Below, piece by piece: positions 27,801 through 35,278 of a DNA stretch of 64,000 bases. Origin of the DNA: Cafeteria roenbergensis. Taxonomy: Eukaryota > Sar > Bigyra > Bicosoecida > Cafeteriaceae. The notes under the pieces were generated by a model. The model saw only the letters and a program-made list of their open reading frames with translations, ran no database searches and had not been told where the DNA came from. Location of the stretch: NCBI GenBank assembly GCA_008330645.1, contig VLTN01000003.1:310001-374000 (forward strand), given 5' to 3'. The number at the start of each line of letters is the position of its first letter. The first letter of the stretch is position 1. Both the position numbers and the translations under genes were made by a program.

Positions 27801-29547
27801 GGCGGGTGGCCCGGCTGCCAGTGGTCTGGTCGCGCGGTGCCGTCTCGGCGTAGAGCTGCTTCCAAAGGTCGCGACACGAGCGAGGCACCTCGAGAGTGAG
27901 AACGCTGAGGCGGCGCTGGTGCTTGGGCTGCGTGGCCGGGGGCAGGGACGACTCCACCGCGCTGGGGTGGGGCGTCACATACGCGGGCTGGGAGGCGACA
28001 GTGCCGATCCGGCTGATGGAGCCGGCAGCGTCCCCCATGATCGAGCACGACTCCTCTGCAATGGCGGCCTGCGCTCTGGAGGCGGGCCCTGACACGGCTG
28101 CCGCGGCCGCGTCGGTTGAGATGCCCCCGGACCCCCTCAGCTGAGAAGTCTGCGTCTGATGGCGGAGGATGCCCTGCGCGGGGGCAGCGGGGGGGCCCAA
28201 GGACACCGCGCCGTCCGCGCTGGTTCCAGCGGGAGCGTGCGATGCCGAGATGGACCGCCTCAGCGTCTCCACCTGTGAGGCAGCGTAGCGGCGCGTCACG
28301 GCGCGCGACGACGGGGCTGATTCCGCCGACGCAAGCGCCGCCATGTGCCGCTCCGCGCGCACGAGCGCGACAACGACGTCGCGGAGGGGGCCGCCGACCA
28401 GGGCTGGGGCTTCGGCCCTTGCGTACAGCGCGACGAGGGCGTCCGCGATGCTTGTTCCCCCGGGCGCCAGCCGGCTGCGAACAGCGATGCCCCCGTCCAC
28501 ACCGGGCCAGTACATCATGCGCAGGCGGGCAAGCTGGTGGGATACGTCCTCTACCAAGCGCGCTTCGTCCGCGCCCTTTTGGGCATGGATGGAGCTGGAG
28601 CCTCGCACCGCGAACGTGCCGCTGCGCCCGTCGGTGATGGCGCGCTCCGAGTCCACGTAGCCCCTGGTGGACAAGCTTGCACCCCGCATCCCCATTTGGT
28701 CGGTCCGTCCGGGGGTGCTGCTGCTCTTGCGGTGGGATCGGGCGGCGGCAGACGTTTGGCTGTTTTGCCGGCTGCGTGGGTGCGTTGGCCGGCTCGCTGC
28801 TCCCTCCACGACCCCCACGCCGCTGCGGCCCTTGGCCGCCCCCGTCGACGCGGCCGCGGCAAACGAGGCGGACGCCAGCCGCGCGGAGTCGGGAGCAGAG
28901 GCATCGGCCAGGGAGCCGCCCAGTTCGCGGCTGACGCTGGGCACCACGCGACGCTGCTTGGCGCCCCTCGACCGCGACGCCAGCACCTCCGACCCCGGCT
29001 CCACGCCGAAGTGCGACGCCATCGACCCAGCTGTCACGACTGTCCCGGACATTCCTCGGGAAAGCGCTCCGCGGGACCGCTGCAGGTACTTGCGGACGAG
29101 GGCTTCCGCTTGGCGGCGCCGAATGCTTTCCTTTGCCGACGCGCAGTATGCCTGGACGTCCTCGCCAAACGCGAACACCGCGGTCTCCGAATTGCGCATC
29201 ACAAAGCGCCGGAACTGCGAGTCGCGACAGCCCATGGCAGCGGAGGGGGCGCGCGGCTGGGGGGGCGGCAGCAGCGCGCGCTGGCCGTGTCGTGCTGCCA
29301 TCAGTTCCCGGCGACAAACCAGTTTCGCTCGGGCGCGTGCCCGCAGCCTCACCAGGAAGTAGCCCAGGGGGCTGCTCATCACATTCTCGAACGAGAGGAT
29401 GGACGAGTCCTTCTGGTGCAGCGCCTCAAAATACTCCGCGGCGATCACCGCGGAGGGAAGCGTGAGCGGCTTGGTGGGCCTTGGGTGAGGGTCGCTGACG
29501 GCCCGCGAGTAGCGCGAGTCCTCCAGGCAGTCCTGGAGGTCCTCCAT
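24847..29547 (-). CDS. GRK-like AGC kinase with split RGS-homology domain and CaaX end
   Basis: Resembles G-protein-coupled receptor kinases, which phosphorylate active receptors at the plasma membrane. ATG at 29547; a 138-nt stop-free intron (29215-29352, GTGAGG to CGCAG) is removed; about 1,520 residues. The first half of an RGS-homology domain (ILSFENVMSSPLGYFL joined to FRRFVMRNSETAVFAFGED) is at about 45-115. Its last helices (DLFDFLATAAMDILRR; LLTLQRELPTTESFVTLRIL) lie at about 1095-1155, directly before the kinase, as in GRKs. About 980 disordered, Ser/Ala/Gly-rich residues, with an Asp run, separate the halves. Kinase motifs: GRGGFGAV, YAMKVMDK, IVYRDLKPDN, LADLGLA (the GRK form of DFG), CGTRGYWAPE. 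The AGC tail (VKPPFKPEP) is present. The protein ends CCVL, a CaaX box predicted to be geranylgeranylated, as vertebrate rhodopsin-kinase-type GRKs are prenylated. Confidence 0.85.
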   Translation of the reverse strand: MEDLQDCLEDSRYSRAVSDPHPRPTKPLTLPSAVIAAEYFEALHQKDSSILSFENVMSSPLGYFLVRLRARARAKLVCRRELMAARHGQRALLPPPQPRAPSAAMGCRDSQFRRFVMRNSETAVFAFGEDVQAYCASAKESIRRRQAEALVRKYLQRSRGALSRGMSGTVVTAGSMASHFGVEPGSEVLASRSRGAKQRRVVPSVSRELGGSLADASAPDSARLASASFAAAASTGAAKGRSGVGVVEGAASRPTHPRSRQNSQTSAAARSHRKSSSTPGRTDQMGMRGASLSTRGYVDSERAITDGRSGTFAVRGSSSIHAQKGADEARLVEDVSHQLARLRMMYWPGVDGGIAVRSRLAPGGTSIADALVALYARAEAPALVGGPLRDVVVALVRAERHMAALASAESAPSSRAVTRRYAASQVETLRRSISASHAPAGTSADGAVSLGPPAAPAQGILRHQTQTSQLRGSGGISTDAAAAAVSGPASRAQAAIAEESCSIMGDAAGSISRIGTVASQPAYVTPHPSAVESSLPPATQPKHQRRLSVLTLEVPRSCRDLWKQLYAETAPRDQTTGSRATRPSAETTGSRGTGGALMSVTSPVESPAAGGAGGRRPSRGILRQSDSVPARGRNASASMAMAGPAGDGWRQTQQHIAGSSRAGQPASPPVARGSMPSVPGGSLLNRPRKSGFLRRGESEDVVDVTAPSSQQAARRHSGDSRAHVLPTPGCASIAPSDGTDRLTSSRYNGGSKPATAGGGGGSSGRTGSQTGDRARHPRHSASKLSGLQVGGSREPLDLPGSSKGARLQGLLPGALAELPPSLQSSPKVRPSKSTVAPSPMLIDALAQGDVATPGQGIPLAFKPTPMAGEAGSATSSLRGPASPRVAAARTANVRGPAGAAAASATAADAGTAKTAGRGARGARLGVSASDNVSDRTTPSGSRAYGAVDATSQGDDDDAGDGHSGRARRGVGSRGDEVASAAAAAAAADDDEYGDDDDDDDHGSVDDSRPTRTIPRAAVDVAARQAVQSLAIVVEGRGMNAGPSTGRTPVASGRLDESPSPHTAPSPASVQRRLMYGLETSSNGGTNSIFGTAAEAGMLASASLASGQPQESAASILKKLQSDARMLRRAVARMNPECPARSAVSRWISDSFISGLRPDLFDFLATAAMDILRRRWWTSFTASQDFVLLQRLLTLQRELPTTESFVTLRILGRGGFGAVSACKKVDTGRLYAMKVMDKRRIQSKRAESLVLNERAILAKTHSPFVVGLRYAFQTPTELMLVQDLMAGGDLAFHIAASPDRCLPEERARFYAAQIVLALDHLHSNRIVYRDLKPDNIMLDEEGNVALADLGLATILPRSGFTQGRCGTRGYWAPEMIHKPGGSRQPYAYSVDWWSLGCVLYEMLHGVCPFRSQQAREFDPSDRHRSMDLATLHMTIGCDPRRASAEAQDLIAGLLIRDPVHRLGSSGASVVKRHPWFRGMDWGALQFGQVKPPFKPEPTINAAPQSVIGEFDDAALGPASSIDQSIYDTWNATMPEAFQLEMAEFLLWKDHFGEPIIEAGFASCCCVL

Positions 29548-29875
29548 CCCGTCGCCCCAGCCGCAGGAACTGCGCGCTGGGACCGGGTACGGGCACGCTG
29601 GGGGGGGGGGGGGGCACCTTCTCGGCTGGCCCCCTAAGTGCGCTGGGCGGCAGCTGCGCGGCACCCCTGCGCCGGGCGAACTGACACCGACAGCAAGCCC
29701 AAGCAGAGCTGCTGAAGGCAGCGCTGCACCCGGAAACCGAGTGGCCTGGCCGCGACCCCGTCGCTGCGCGCGTCGACTCGTTGGACCGAGGGAGCCCGAA
29801 GGGGCGGCTTCCCTGCGAGCCTGGCCGCGGCCAGCCAGCGCGCACGCCAGGCGAGATTGCCCCGGCCCAGCAAGG
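29548..29875. promoter_or_regulatory. Divergent promoter interval, GRK-like/unknown gene
   Basis: 328 bp between outward-facing starts. It includes a run of 15 G at 29600-29614. No core promoter motif was recognised. Confidence 0.4.
29600..29614 (+). repeat. G-homopolymer, 15 bp
   Basis: Uninterrupted G run in the divergent promoter region. Length may be inexact because homopolymers are error-prone in assemblies. Confidence 0.85.
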
Positions 29876-32185
29876 ATGGCGTCGCGTCGCCTGCAAACTG
29901 CCACATGCCCTGCGACCGCGGCCGCCTGCGACGCCTATCGGTTCTCCTTCGGCGAGGGCTGGATCCTCAAGTTTATCAACCGGGCGGCTGCCACCTGCGG
30001 CGACTCCACGCCCGCTGGCCGCCGGTTCCGTCTGCTCTTGCTGACCAACGCGGAGGGGCGCAAGCTGTTCAACTACTGCTTGTGGTTTTGCATCGAAACG
30101 TTCGGCTGCGGGGGGCCGCAGCCTCTTGAACTGCGGACAGCCATGACGCTCAGCTGCTCGGCCATGCGGGACTCGCTGCCGCGGCACCTGCAGGATCGCT
30201 TCGTCGAGTGGGCGGCGGCCGTGCTGGCGCGCGTTGTCTCGTGGGCCGCGCTCTGGCTCTTTCCCCTGGACACGGCGCTCCTGGACGGCCGGTTCCGGGC
30301 CGCCTGCGCCGATGTGATCAGCCTCATTTTGCTGGGGGGGCTGGCTCCCGACTCTGTGGTGCCGGACCGGACCTGGTTTCGCGCAGTGCCGGCAATGGCC
30401 GCCGAACACCACCGGCTCGTTGAGAACGAGCGCATTCCCGGGAACTCGGCGACCCTCCTGCGCTCCGCAGACCTGGAGCAGGACGCGTGGCGGCTGATTC
30501 CGGGAGGAGAAAAGGCTCCGCCCGGGTGCGTGTGGGACACGCGCGTGCTGCGCAACCTCTCACTGCCGGTGCTCGACGAGCCTGTGCCGCCGGACTGGGT
30601 GCTCGATGACGCCGACGCCGCCCTGTTGTCGAGCGTGCGGCCCAAGCCCAAGGAGCACGACGACGGCTCTCCCGTCTCCAAGGCGTTCGACGAGACGGCG
30701 GCAGCTCTTGCGCGATTCGCCATTCGGCGCGAGGACAGCAGAGAGCAGACGCGGAGGATCCGAGGCGACGGCGAGCTGGAGGTGCCAGAGCCCGACTCGG
30801 AGCGACAGGCCAAGAGCACGCGGCTGCTTTCGGGCTTTGGCAGCCTGCTCGTGCCGTCCAACACCCTCAAAAGCGGGGGAGGCAAGCTGTCCACGCTCAA
30901 GGTGCGCTTGCCGCCCGAGCCTGGCCTGGGCCGGAGGGTCAAGCTAGGCCATTCGGCCGGCGGATGGAGCACGCTGCAGGCGTTGCGAGACGGCAAGCTG
31001 CCGCCGCTGCCTCCAGAGGAGCCTCCTCGCGACTCGGTCTCTGCTCGCGTCCCCTTCACGTCTGGGCCACCCACGTGGTCCCGTGCCGTGGGTGTTAGCG
31101 AGTCCGACCCCGACGAGAAAGCGAGCCCCCTGCCCCTCAAGGATCGCTCGCGAGCCCTTCGACTCCTTCGGGGCGAAAGGGCGCACGGCGCTCGAAGCCC
31201 CGGACACCCTGCGCTGTCCGACGTCCATGAACCCCTTCCGACTCGCCACAGCAGGCACCGCCCGCTGTCCTTGAACCTGTCCCCTGAGCGTGCACGGCGG
31301 CGGAGCGTTGCAGCAACGTTGGCGTCGCCAGCGCGAGTTGTGAACATTGACGCCGGCGGCGACTTTGACTTTGTGGATTTCCTCGGCACAAGCGCCCCAT
31401 CCTCTGCATCTGGGTCTCCGGTGCGAGGGGCCGATTGGCGGCAGCACCGCGGTGCACTGGGCCGTGCAGCCCGAGACCTTCTGAAGGCGGACGCCGGCAG
31501 CCCGGCGACACGGCGGCGACGGCCCCCTGGCAAAGACGGGTTGGAGAGCAGGCTCAAAGGCATTTCTGCGACCGTGGCAGGCAGCCTTGAAAAGGCTGCA
31601 ATGCACATGGCACCTGCCAGCCCGATGCGGGCCCGTCGAGGCGGGACGCTCCACCATGAGGCTGACAGCAACCAGCCTCGCCTGGTATCGGTGCTGAGCG
31701 TTTCGCGGCCAGCCGGCATCCGAAGCCTCCTGCCGTCGGTATCGCACGACGAGTTCGTTGTGCGAGCCCAAGCTGACCTGGCCGCTTGGAGGCTGAAACG
31801 AGAGACGGAACGTCAGCGTGTGAATGCCATGGGAGGCCACGACGAGTTTGCTGACATTGGGATCGAGGCGCAGCAGCTGCGCAGCAAGGAGAGCATCATC
31901 ACCGACGCTGCAATGAGCGACGCCCGCAGGCGGGTCGGCGTGTACCGCGCTGCTTTGGAGGCAGCTGAGAACGCTGAGCGAGTGGCAGCGAAGGCTCGCC
32001 TCAGGTACGCCGCCCAGAGCCGGAAGGCAGACAGAGAGTCAGCCGCAAGGACGGCGTCCATCATGCTGCGGCCCGCGGCAGTTGCGGAGCTCGCGTCCAC
32101 TTTCTTTGAAGAGGAGCGCCTGCGCCAGATGGATATGCAGGAGAGCCTCAGGCACTTTCGCAAGCTCTACCTCGCGGGGCACTGA
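29876..32185 (+). CDS. Uncharacterised protein, possibly FAM227-like
   Basis: ATG at 29876 gives 769 residues without a visible intron. The N-terminal 150 residues look folded and helical (FSFGEGWILKFINRAA; RKLFNYCLWFCIETFG; WLFPLDTALLDGRFRAACAD). Their arrangement, an aromatic-rich helix followed by a helix around a FP or LFP element and a D-rich turn, loosely resembles the FAM227 domain of cilia-associated proteins; this is a weak resemblance. Residues about 170-600 are low-complexity Ser/Pro/Arg-rich. The last 150 residues are a charged Ala/Arg/Glu coiled coil (ADLAAWRLKRETERQR; AALEAAENAERVAAKARLRY). An ATG-less frame continues upstream, so this start is the first convincing one. No catalytic motif or membrane segment is certain. 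Confidence 0.6.
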   Translation: MASRRLQTATCPATAAACDAYRFSFGEGWILKFINRAAATCGDSTPAGRRFRLLLLTNAEGRKLFNYCLWFCIETFGCGGPQPLELRTAMTLSCSAMRDSLPRHLQDRFVEWAAAVLARVVSWAALWLFPLDTALLDGRFRAACADVISLILLGGLAPDSVVPDRTWFRAVPAMAAEHHRLVENERIPGNSATLLRSADLEQDAWRLIPGGEKAPPGCVWDTRVLRNLSLPVLDEPVPPDWVLDDADAALLSSVRPKPKEHDDGSPVSKAFDETAAALARFAIRREDSREQTRRIRGDGELEVPEPDSERQAKSTRLLSGFGSLLVPSNTLKSGGGKLSTLKVRLPPEPGLGRRVKLGHSAGGWSTLQALRDGKLPPLPPEEPPRDSVSARVPFTSGPPTWSRAVGVSESDPDEKASPLPLKDRSRALRLLRGERAHGARSPGHPALSDVHEPLPTRHSRHRPLSLNLSPERARRRSVAATLASPARVVNIDAGGDFDFVDFLGTSAPSSASGSPVRGADWRQHRGALGRAARDLLKADAGSPATRRRRPPGKDGLESRLKGISATVAGSLEKAAMHMAPASPMRARRGGTLHHEADSNQPRLVSVLSVSRPAGIRSLLPSVSHDEFVVRAQADLAAWRLKRETERQRVNAMGGHDEFADIGIEAQQLRSKESIITDAAMSDARRRVGVYRAALEAAENAERVAAKARLRYAAQSRKADRESAARTASIMLRPAAVAELASTFFEEERLRQMDMQESLRHFRKLYLAGH

Positions 32186-32410
32186 AAAGAAGCCGACTCG
32201 GAGTGCCCGCTCAAGCCCCGTGAGAGTCCGCGTGTCGTGCTACCAGCGCAAGCTCGCCGCGCCTCGAACGCTGCACGTGCAGCGAACACCCAGCGCTTGG
32301 CAGAGCCGTCGGGTGTTCCGAGGGCGATTTCACAAGCGCCACGGATCTGCCCGGGTCGTGTGGCCTCCGCGCTGCCGCACGGATCACACCCACACCTCTC
32401 ACAAAGCCCA
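32186..32410 (+). promoter_or_regulatory. Tandem intergenic region upstream of MAAI gene
   Basis: 225 bp between the preceding stop and the MAAI start, holding that gene's 3' UTR and the MAAI promoter. No element was recognised. Confidence 0.4.
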
Positions 32411-33145
32411 ATGGCAGCAGCGGCGGTTGCTTCTCCAGCCAAGCGCGCGCGCGAGGACGAGGCCCCGGCCGCGGCGGCAGACGCCGCAAAGCCCGTCTTG
32501 TACTCGTACTGGCGGTCGACCTGCTCCTGGCGCGTTCGCATTGCGCTCGCACTCAAGGGCATCGACTACGAGTACAAGGCCGTGCACCTCCTCAAGGACG
32601 GGGGCGAGCAGCTCAAGGACGAGTTCGCGGCCCTGAACCCGATGCGCGAGGTGCCTGCGCTCGTGATCGACGGCAACACCCTCACCCAGAGCATGTCCAT
32701 CATCGAGTACCTCGAGGACACGCGCCCCACGGCCGGCGTCAAGCTGCTCCCAGGGAGCGCGGCAGAGCGCGCCAAGGTGCGCGCCATGGCGCAGATGATC
32801 GGCTGCGACATCCAGCCGGTCCAGAACCTGCGCGTGCTCAAGCGCTTCATGGCCGAGTTCAGCACCCAGGAGGAGAAGGACGCAAAGAAGCTCGAGTGGG
32901 GCAAGTGGGTCATCGAGACCGGCTTCCGCGGGCTCGAGGCGGCGCTGAGCACCACTGCGGGCAAGTACGCGTGCGGCGACGAGGTCACGCTGGTGGACGT
33001 CCTTCTCGTGCCCCAGGAGTACAATGCCGGCCGGTTCGGCGTGGACATGTCTGCCTTTCCCACCATCGCGCGCGTGTGTGCCGCCGCCAAGGAGCTCCCG
33101 GCCTTCAAGGCGGCCGACCCGTCCGAGATGCCGGACAAGTTCTGA
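32411..33145 (+). CDS. GSTZ1: Maleylacetoacetate isomerase (zeta-class GST)
   Basis: Isomerises maleylacetoacetate to fumarylacetoacetate with glutathione in tyrosine/phenylalanine catabolism. ATG at 32411, intronless, 244 residues. A leader of about 28 residues (ASPAKRAREDEAP) precedes the thioredoxin-fold domain. The catalytic and glutathione-binding loop is YWRSTCSWRVRIALALKGI, where the Ser-x-Cys element is characteristic of zeta GSTs. NPMREVPALVIDG, TQSMSIIEYLED and the C-terminal DVLLVPQEYNAGRFGVD are all family-typical. The basic leader with KRAR could be a nuclear signal or simply a short extension; animal enzymes (about 216 residues) lack it. Confidence 0.95.
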   Translation: MAAAAVASPAKRAREDEAPAAAADAAKPVLYSYWRSTCSWRVRIALALKGIDYEYKAVHLLKDGGEQLKDEFAALNPMREVPALVIDGNTLTQSMSIIEYLEDTRPTAGVKLLPGSAAERAKVRAMAQMIGCDIQPVQNLRVLKRFMAEFSTQEEKDAKKLEWGKWVIETGFRGLEAALSTTAGKYACGDEVTLVDVLLVPQEYNAGRFGVDMSAFPTIARVCAAAKELPAFKAADPSEMPDKF

Positions 33146-33806
33146 GGCACAGAACGGGGCGCCCGGGGGGAGGGGGGCGGCCGGGCCGGGGCAGCGGGCC
33201 CCACCCCTGCGCAGCCGCACGCGCAGGCGGGCAGACATGCAGGCGTGCGGACAGCCCTGGCCTAGCGCCCAGAGCCTGGCTCGGCTCGTCACTCCATGCG
33301 CGCAAGTGTGTGACGAGCGCGCGCGTATAGCAATTTGACGGTGATTCCAGCGCGCGCTCCGACCGCGGGCGCAGGCCGAGAGGCAATGGCGTCGGGGTTG
33401 GGTCGCGGGGCGCTTGCCTGCTTGAGGCCTGGCTTGCTGCAGGGCTCGCGCGAATCCACTGCCCGCCACTCGACGCGAGCGCGATGATGCCACATCATGC
33501 AGCCCGGAGCTCCCCTCTGGCTCCGCACGCCCCATGCCGCCCGTGGCCGAGCCTGCTGCGACGCAGCCGCCACCCGCAGCTGACGGCAATCCCCCACAGC
33601 GCGCACGCATGAGGAGGACGCAGGCGCGCACGCACACGCCGACACGCAAAGTCATACACACACGCATAGCAAGGATGGCGGCGTCGCGCCTATGGTCGCA
33701 CGGGGCACGGGCCCCTCCGGTGGGCAGCGGAGCGCCCCCACCTTCCCCGTGTCGGGAGGGCGCGCCGCTCACGCCCCACCTTCTCCGTGTCGGGAGGGCG
33801 CGCCGC
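33146..33806. other. Convergent intergenic region, MAAI/COMMD7
   Basis: 661 bp, the longest gene-free stretch. G/C-rich near the MAAI stop, then mixed sequence with GCGCACG/CACACG-type short motifs around 33590-33670, and a 38-39-bp tandem duplication at its right edge. No RNA gene or coding region was recognised. Confidence 0.55.
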
Positions 33807-33810
33807 TCAC
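33734..33810 (+). repeat. 38-39-bp tandem duplication over the COMMD7 stop
   Basis: Two adjacent, nearly identical copies (33734-33772 and 33773-33810; differences are one C in a C-run and one C/T). The right-hand copy contains the COMMD7 stop codon on the minus strand and the left-hand copy lies in its 3' UTR. Confidence 0.9.
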
Positions 33811-34817
33811 GCCCCGCTGGCCAGGAAGTCCATGATCGCCTTGGCGCGCTGGAGCTGGGCGAGCAGCTCGTAGAACTGCGGCAGAGTGAGCTCCATGTAC
33901 ACGTTGTCGCGCCCGCCCCCGCCCGTGGCCAACACCAGCCGGAGCTGGAGGAACGTTTCTCCGACAGGCGCAACTTCGTCCGTCGCAACGGAGACGCCGA
34001 AGGACCAGGACATGTCCACGAGGCGGCTCGTGGTCACGGCTGAGGTGGCGGTGCGGTGGGCGAGGTCTTGCCCGCGGCCCTCCCACTCCTCGGCAGCCAG
34101 GCGGGCCGCAACGTCTCCGGCGCCCAGCACTGCGAGGTCGGCCGCGACGTCCTCCGACGTGCAGCCGTGCTTGATAGCCCCGTTCAGGACCTCGAGCAGC
34201 AGCCGCAGTCCCCCCTGCGGCAGGCAGGCAGGCAGGCAGGCAGGCAGACGGGTGGGCGGCACGACAGACAGCGCGTGCAGCAGCCGGAGTGGCGCGCCCT
34301 GTCACCACCTTCCCCGCCCCGCGGTCTCGGACAAAGGCAAACTCAGTGCGTGGCTACGCACGCGTACCCACGGTGGCCCAGCGACGCTGCCTGCGACGGA
34401 TAGACTCACCTTGACAGCGCGGGCAGCAACGCCGGCCTTGCCAGCCAGGGTCGTGGCCTGCTCCACAACATCAACGTCCTGCGCGGCACCACAATAGGAC
34501 ACACCACGAAACGGCCGGCCGGCCACGGATTTCCACGGGGTGGGGTGCCGGGAAGGAGCGCTGGCGGAGCCAAGCTGCATGCTTGCGGTTCAACCTGGGC
34601 GAATCGCGCGAGGCATCACAGCGAACCGAGTGACCAGCACAAGCCGGGCCTGCCTCACCGCCGGGACCATCAGGAACCTCCCCGCGACACCCACAAGCTC
34701 CGCGGCCGTGTCTGCGGGCAAGCTGCCGAGAGCTTCGGCCTCGGCCTGGAGTCTGGCCAGCGCGTCGCCTGCAATGGCGGCGCGTCCCGCGGTTGCCAGG
34801 GTCGGCGGCTCAGCCAT
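33807..34817 (-). CDS. COMMD7: COMM-domain protein, COMMD7-like
   Basis: COMMD proteins form the Commander ring that works with CCC and retriever in endosomal cargo recycling; COMMD7 also affects NF-kB. Three exons: 34659-34817, 34410-34478 and 33807-34214, all phase 0, with GTGAGG/GTGAGT donors and CGCAG acceptors; 211 residues against 200 in human. The N-terminal helical HN domain is spread over all three exons (VDVVEQATTLAGKAGV, GLRLLLEVLNGAIKHG). The COMM domain in exon 3 shows LVDMSWSFGVSVAT, GETFLQLRLVLA and NVYMELTLPQFYELLAQL, close to COMMD7. Intron 2 ends in a CCTG tetranucleotide repeat that forms its polypyrimidine tract. The gene diverges from CTNNBL1. Confidence 0.87.
34217..34248 (+). 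repeat. (CAGG)n microsatellite in COMMD7 intron 2
   Basis: About six GCAG/GGCA units in tandem. On the transcribed-sense strand they read (CCTG)n and abut the CGCAG acceptor of COMMD7 exon 3. Confidence 0.85.
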
Positions 34818-35278
34818 CGCTGCCGCTCCTCTGCGGTGCCTGGTCGCGCGGCAGCCGCGCAGCAGCGTCCAGTGCGCCCGCGGGGCGCCCCATCGGCCCG
34901 CCTGGCAGATCGGCCGGCTCTGCCGCCGCGTCCAGCCCCGCGCCGAGACTTGGGTTGGCCGCCACCGCCGCCCGGACGCAAGGCGGTGGCGCGTCCCACC
35001 GATGCACACGAGTTGCCCGGCTGACCTGTCCAGAAGGCGCTCACGTCGCGGCCCTCGGCTCTCGCCATCACAAGTCCTGGGCCAGCCGACCCCGGGTACA
35101 TTTGGAGCCCTGACTAACGGCAATGTCCACCTCAGATTCGGAGCTGTGGCGCGGTCGCTGCCGCTGCCATTGCCACGCCCACACATTTTCCCGCCTCGCA
35201 GAAGGCCCGGGCACTCCGCCGTCGTTCGGCGGCTGCCTGCTGCACACGCTTGGGCCGGGGGCGCCCTTGGACGTTGCC
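34818..35278. promoter_or_regulatory. Divergent promoter interval, COMMD7/CTNNBL1
   Basis: 461 bp between outward-facing starts. The CTNNBL1 frame is open upstream to an ATG at 35123, so part could be coding, but the upstream stretch has no family similarity. No element was recognised. Confidence 0.4.
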
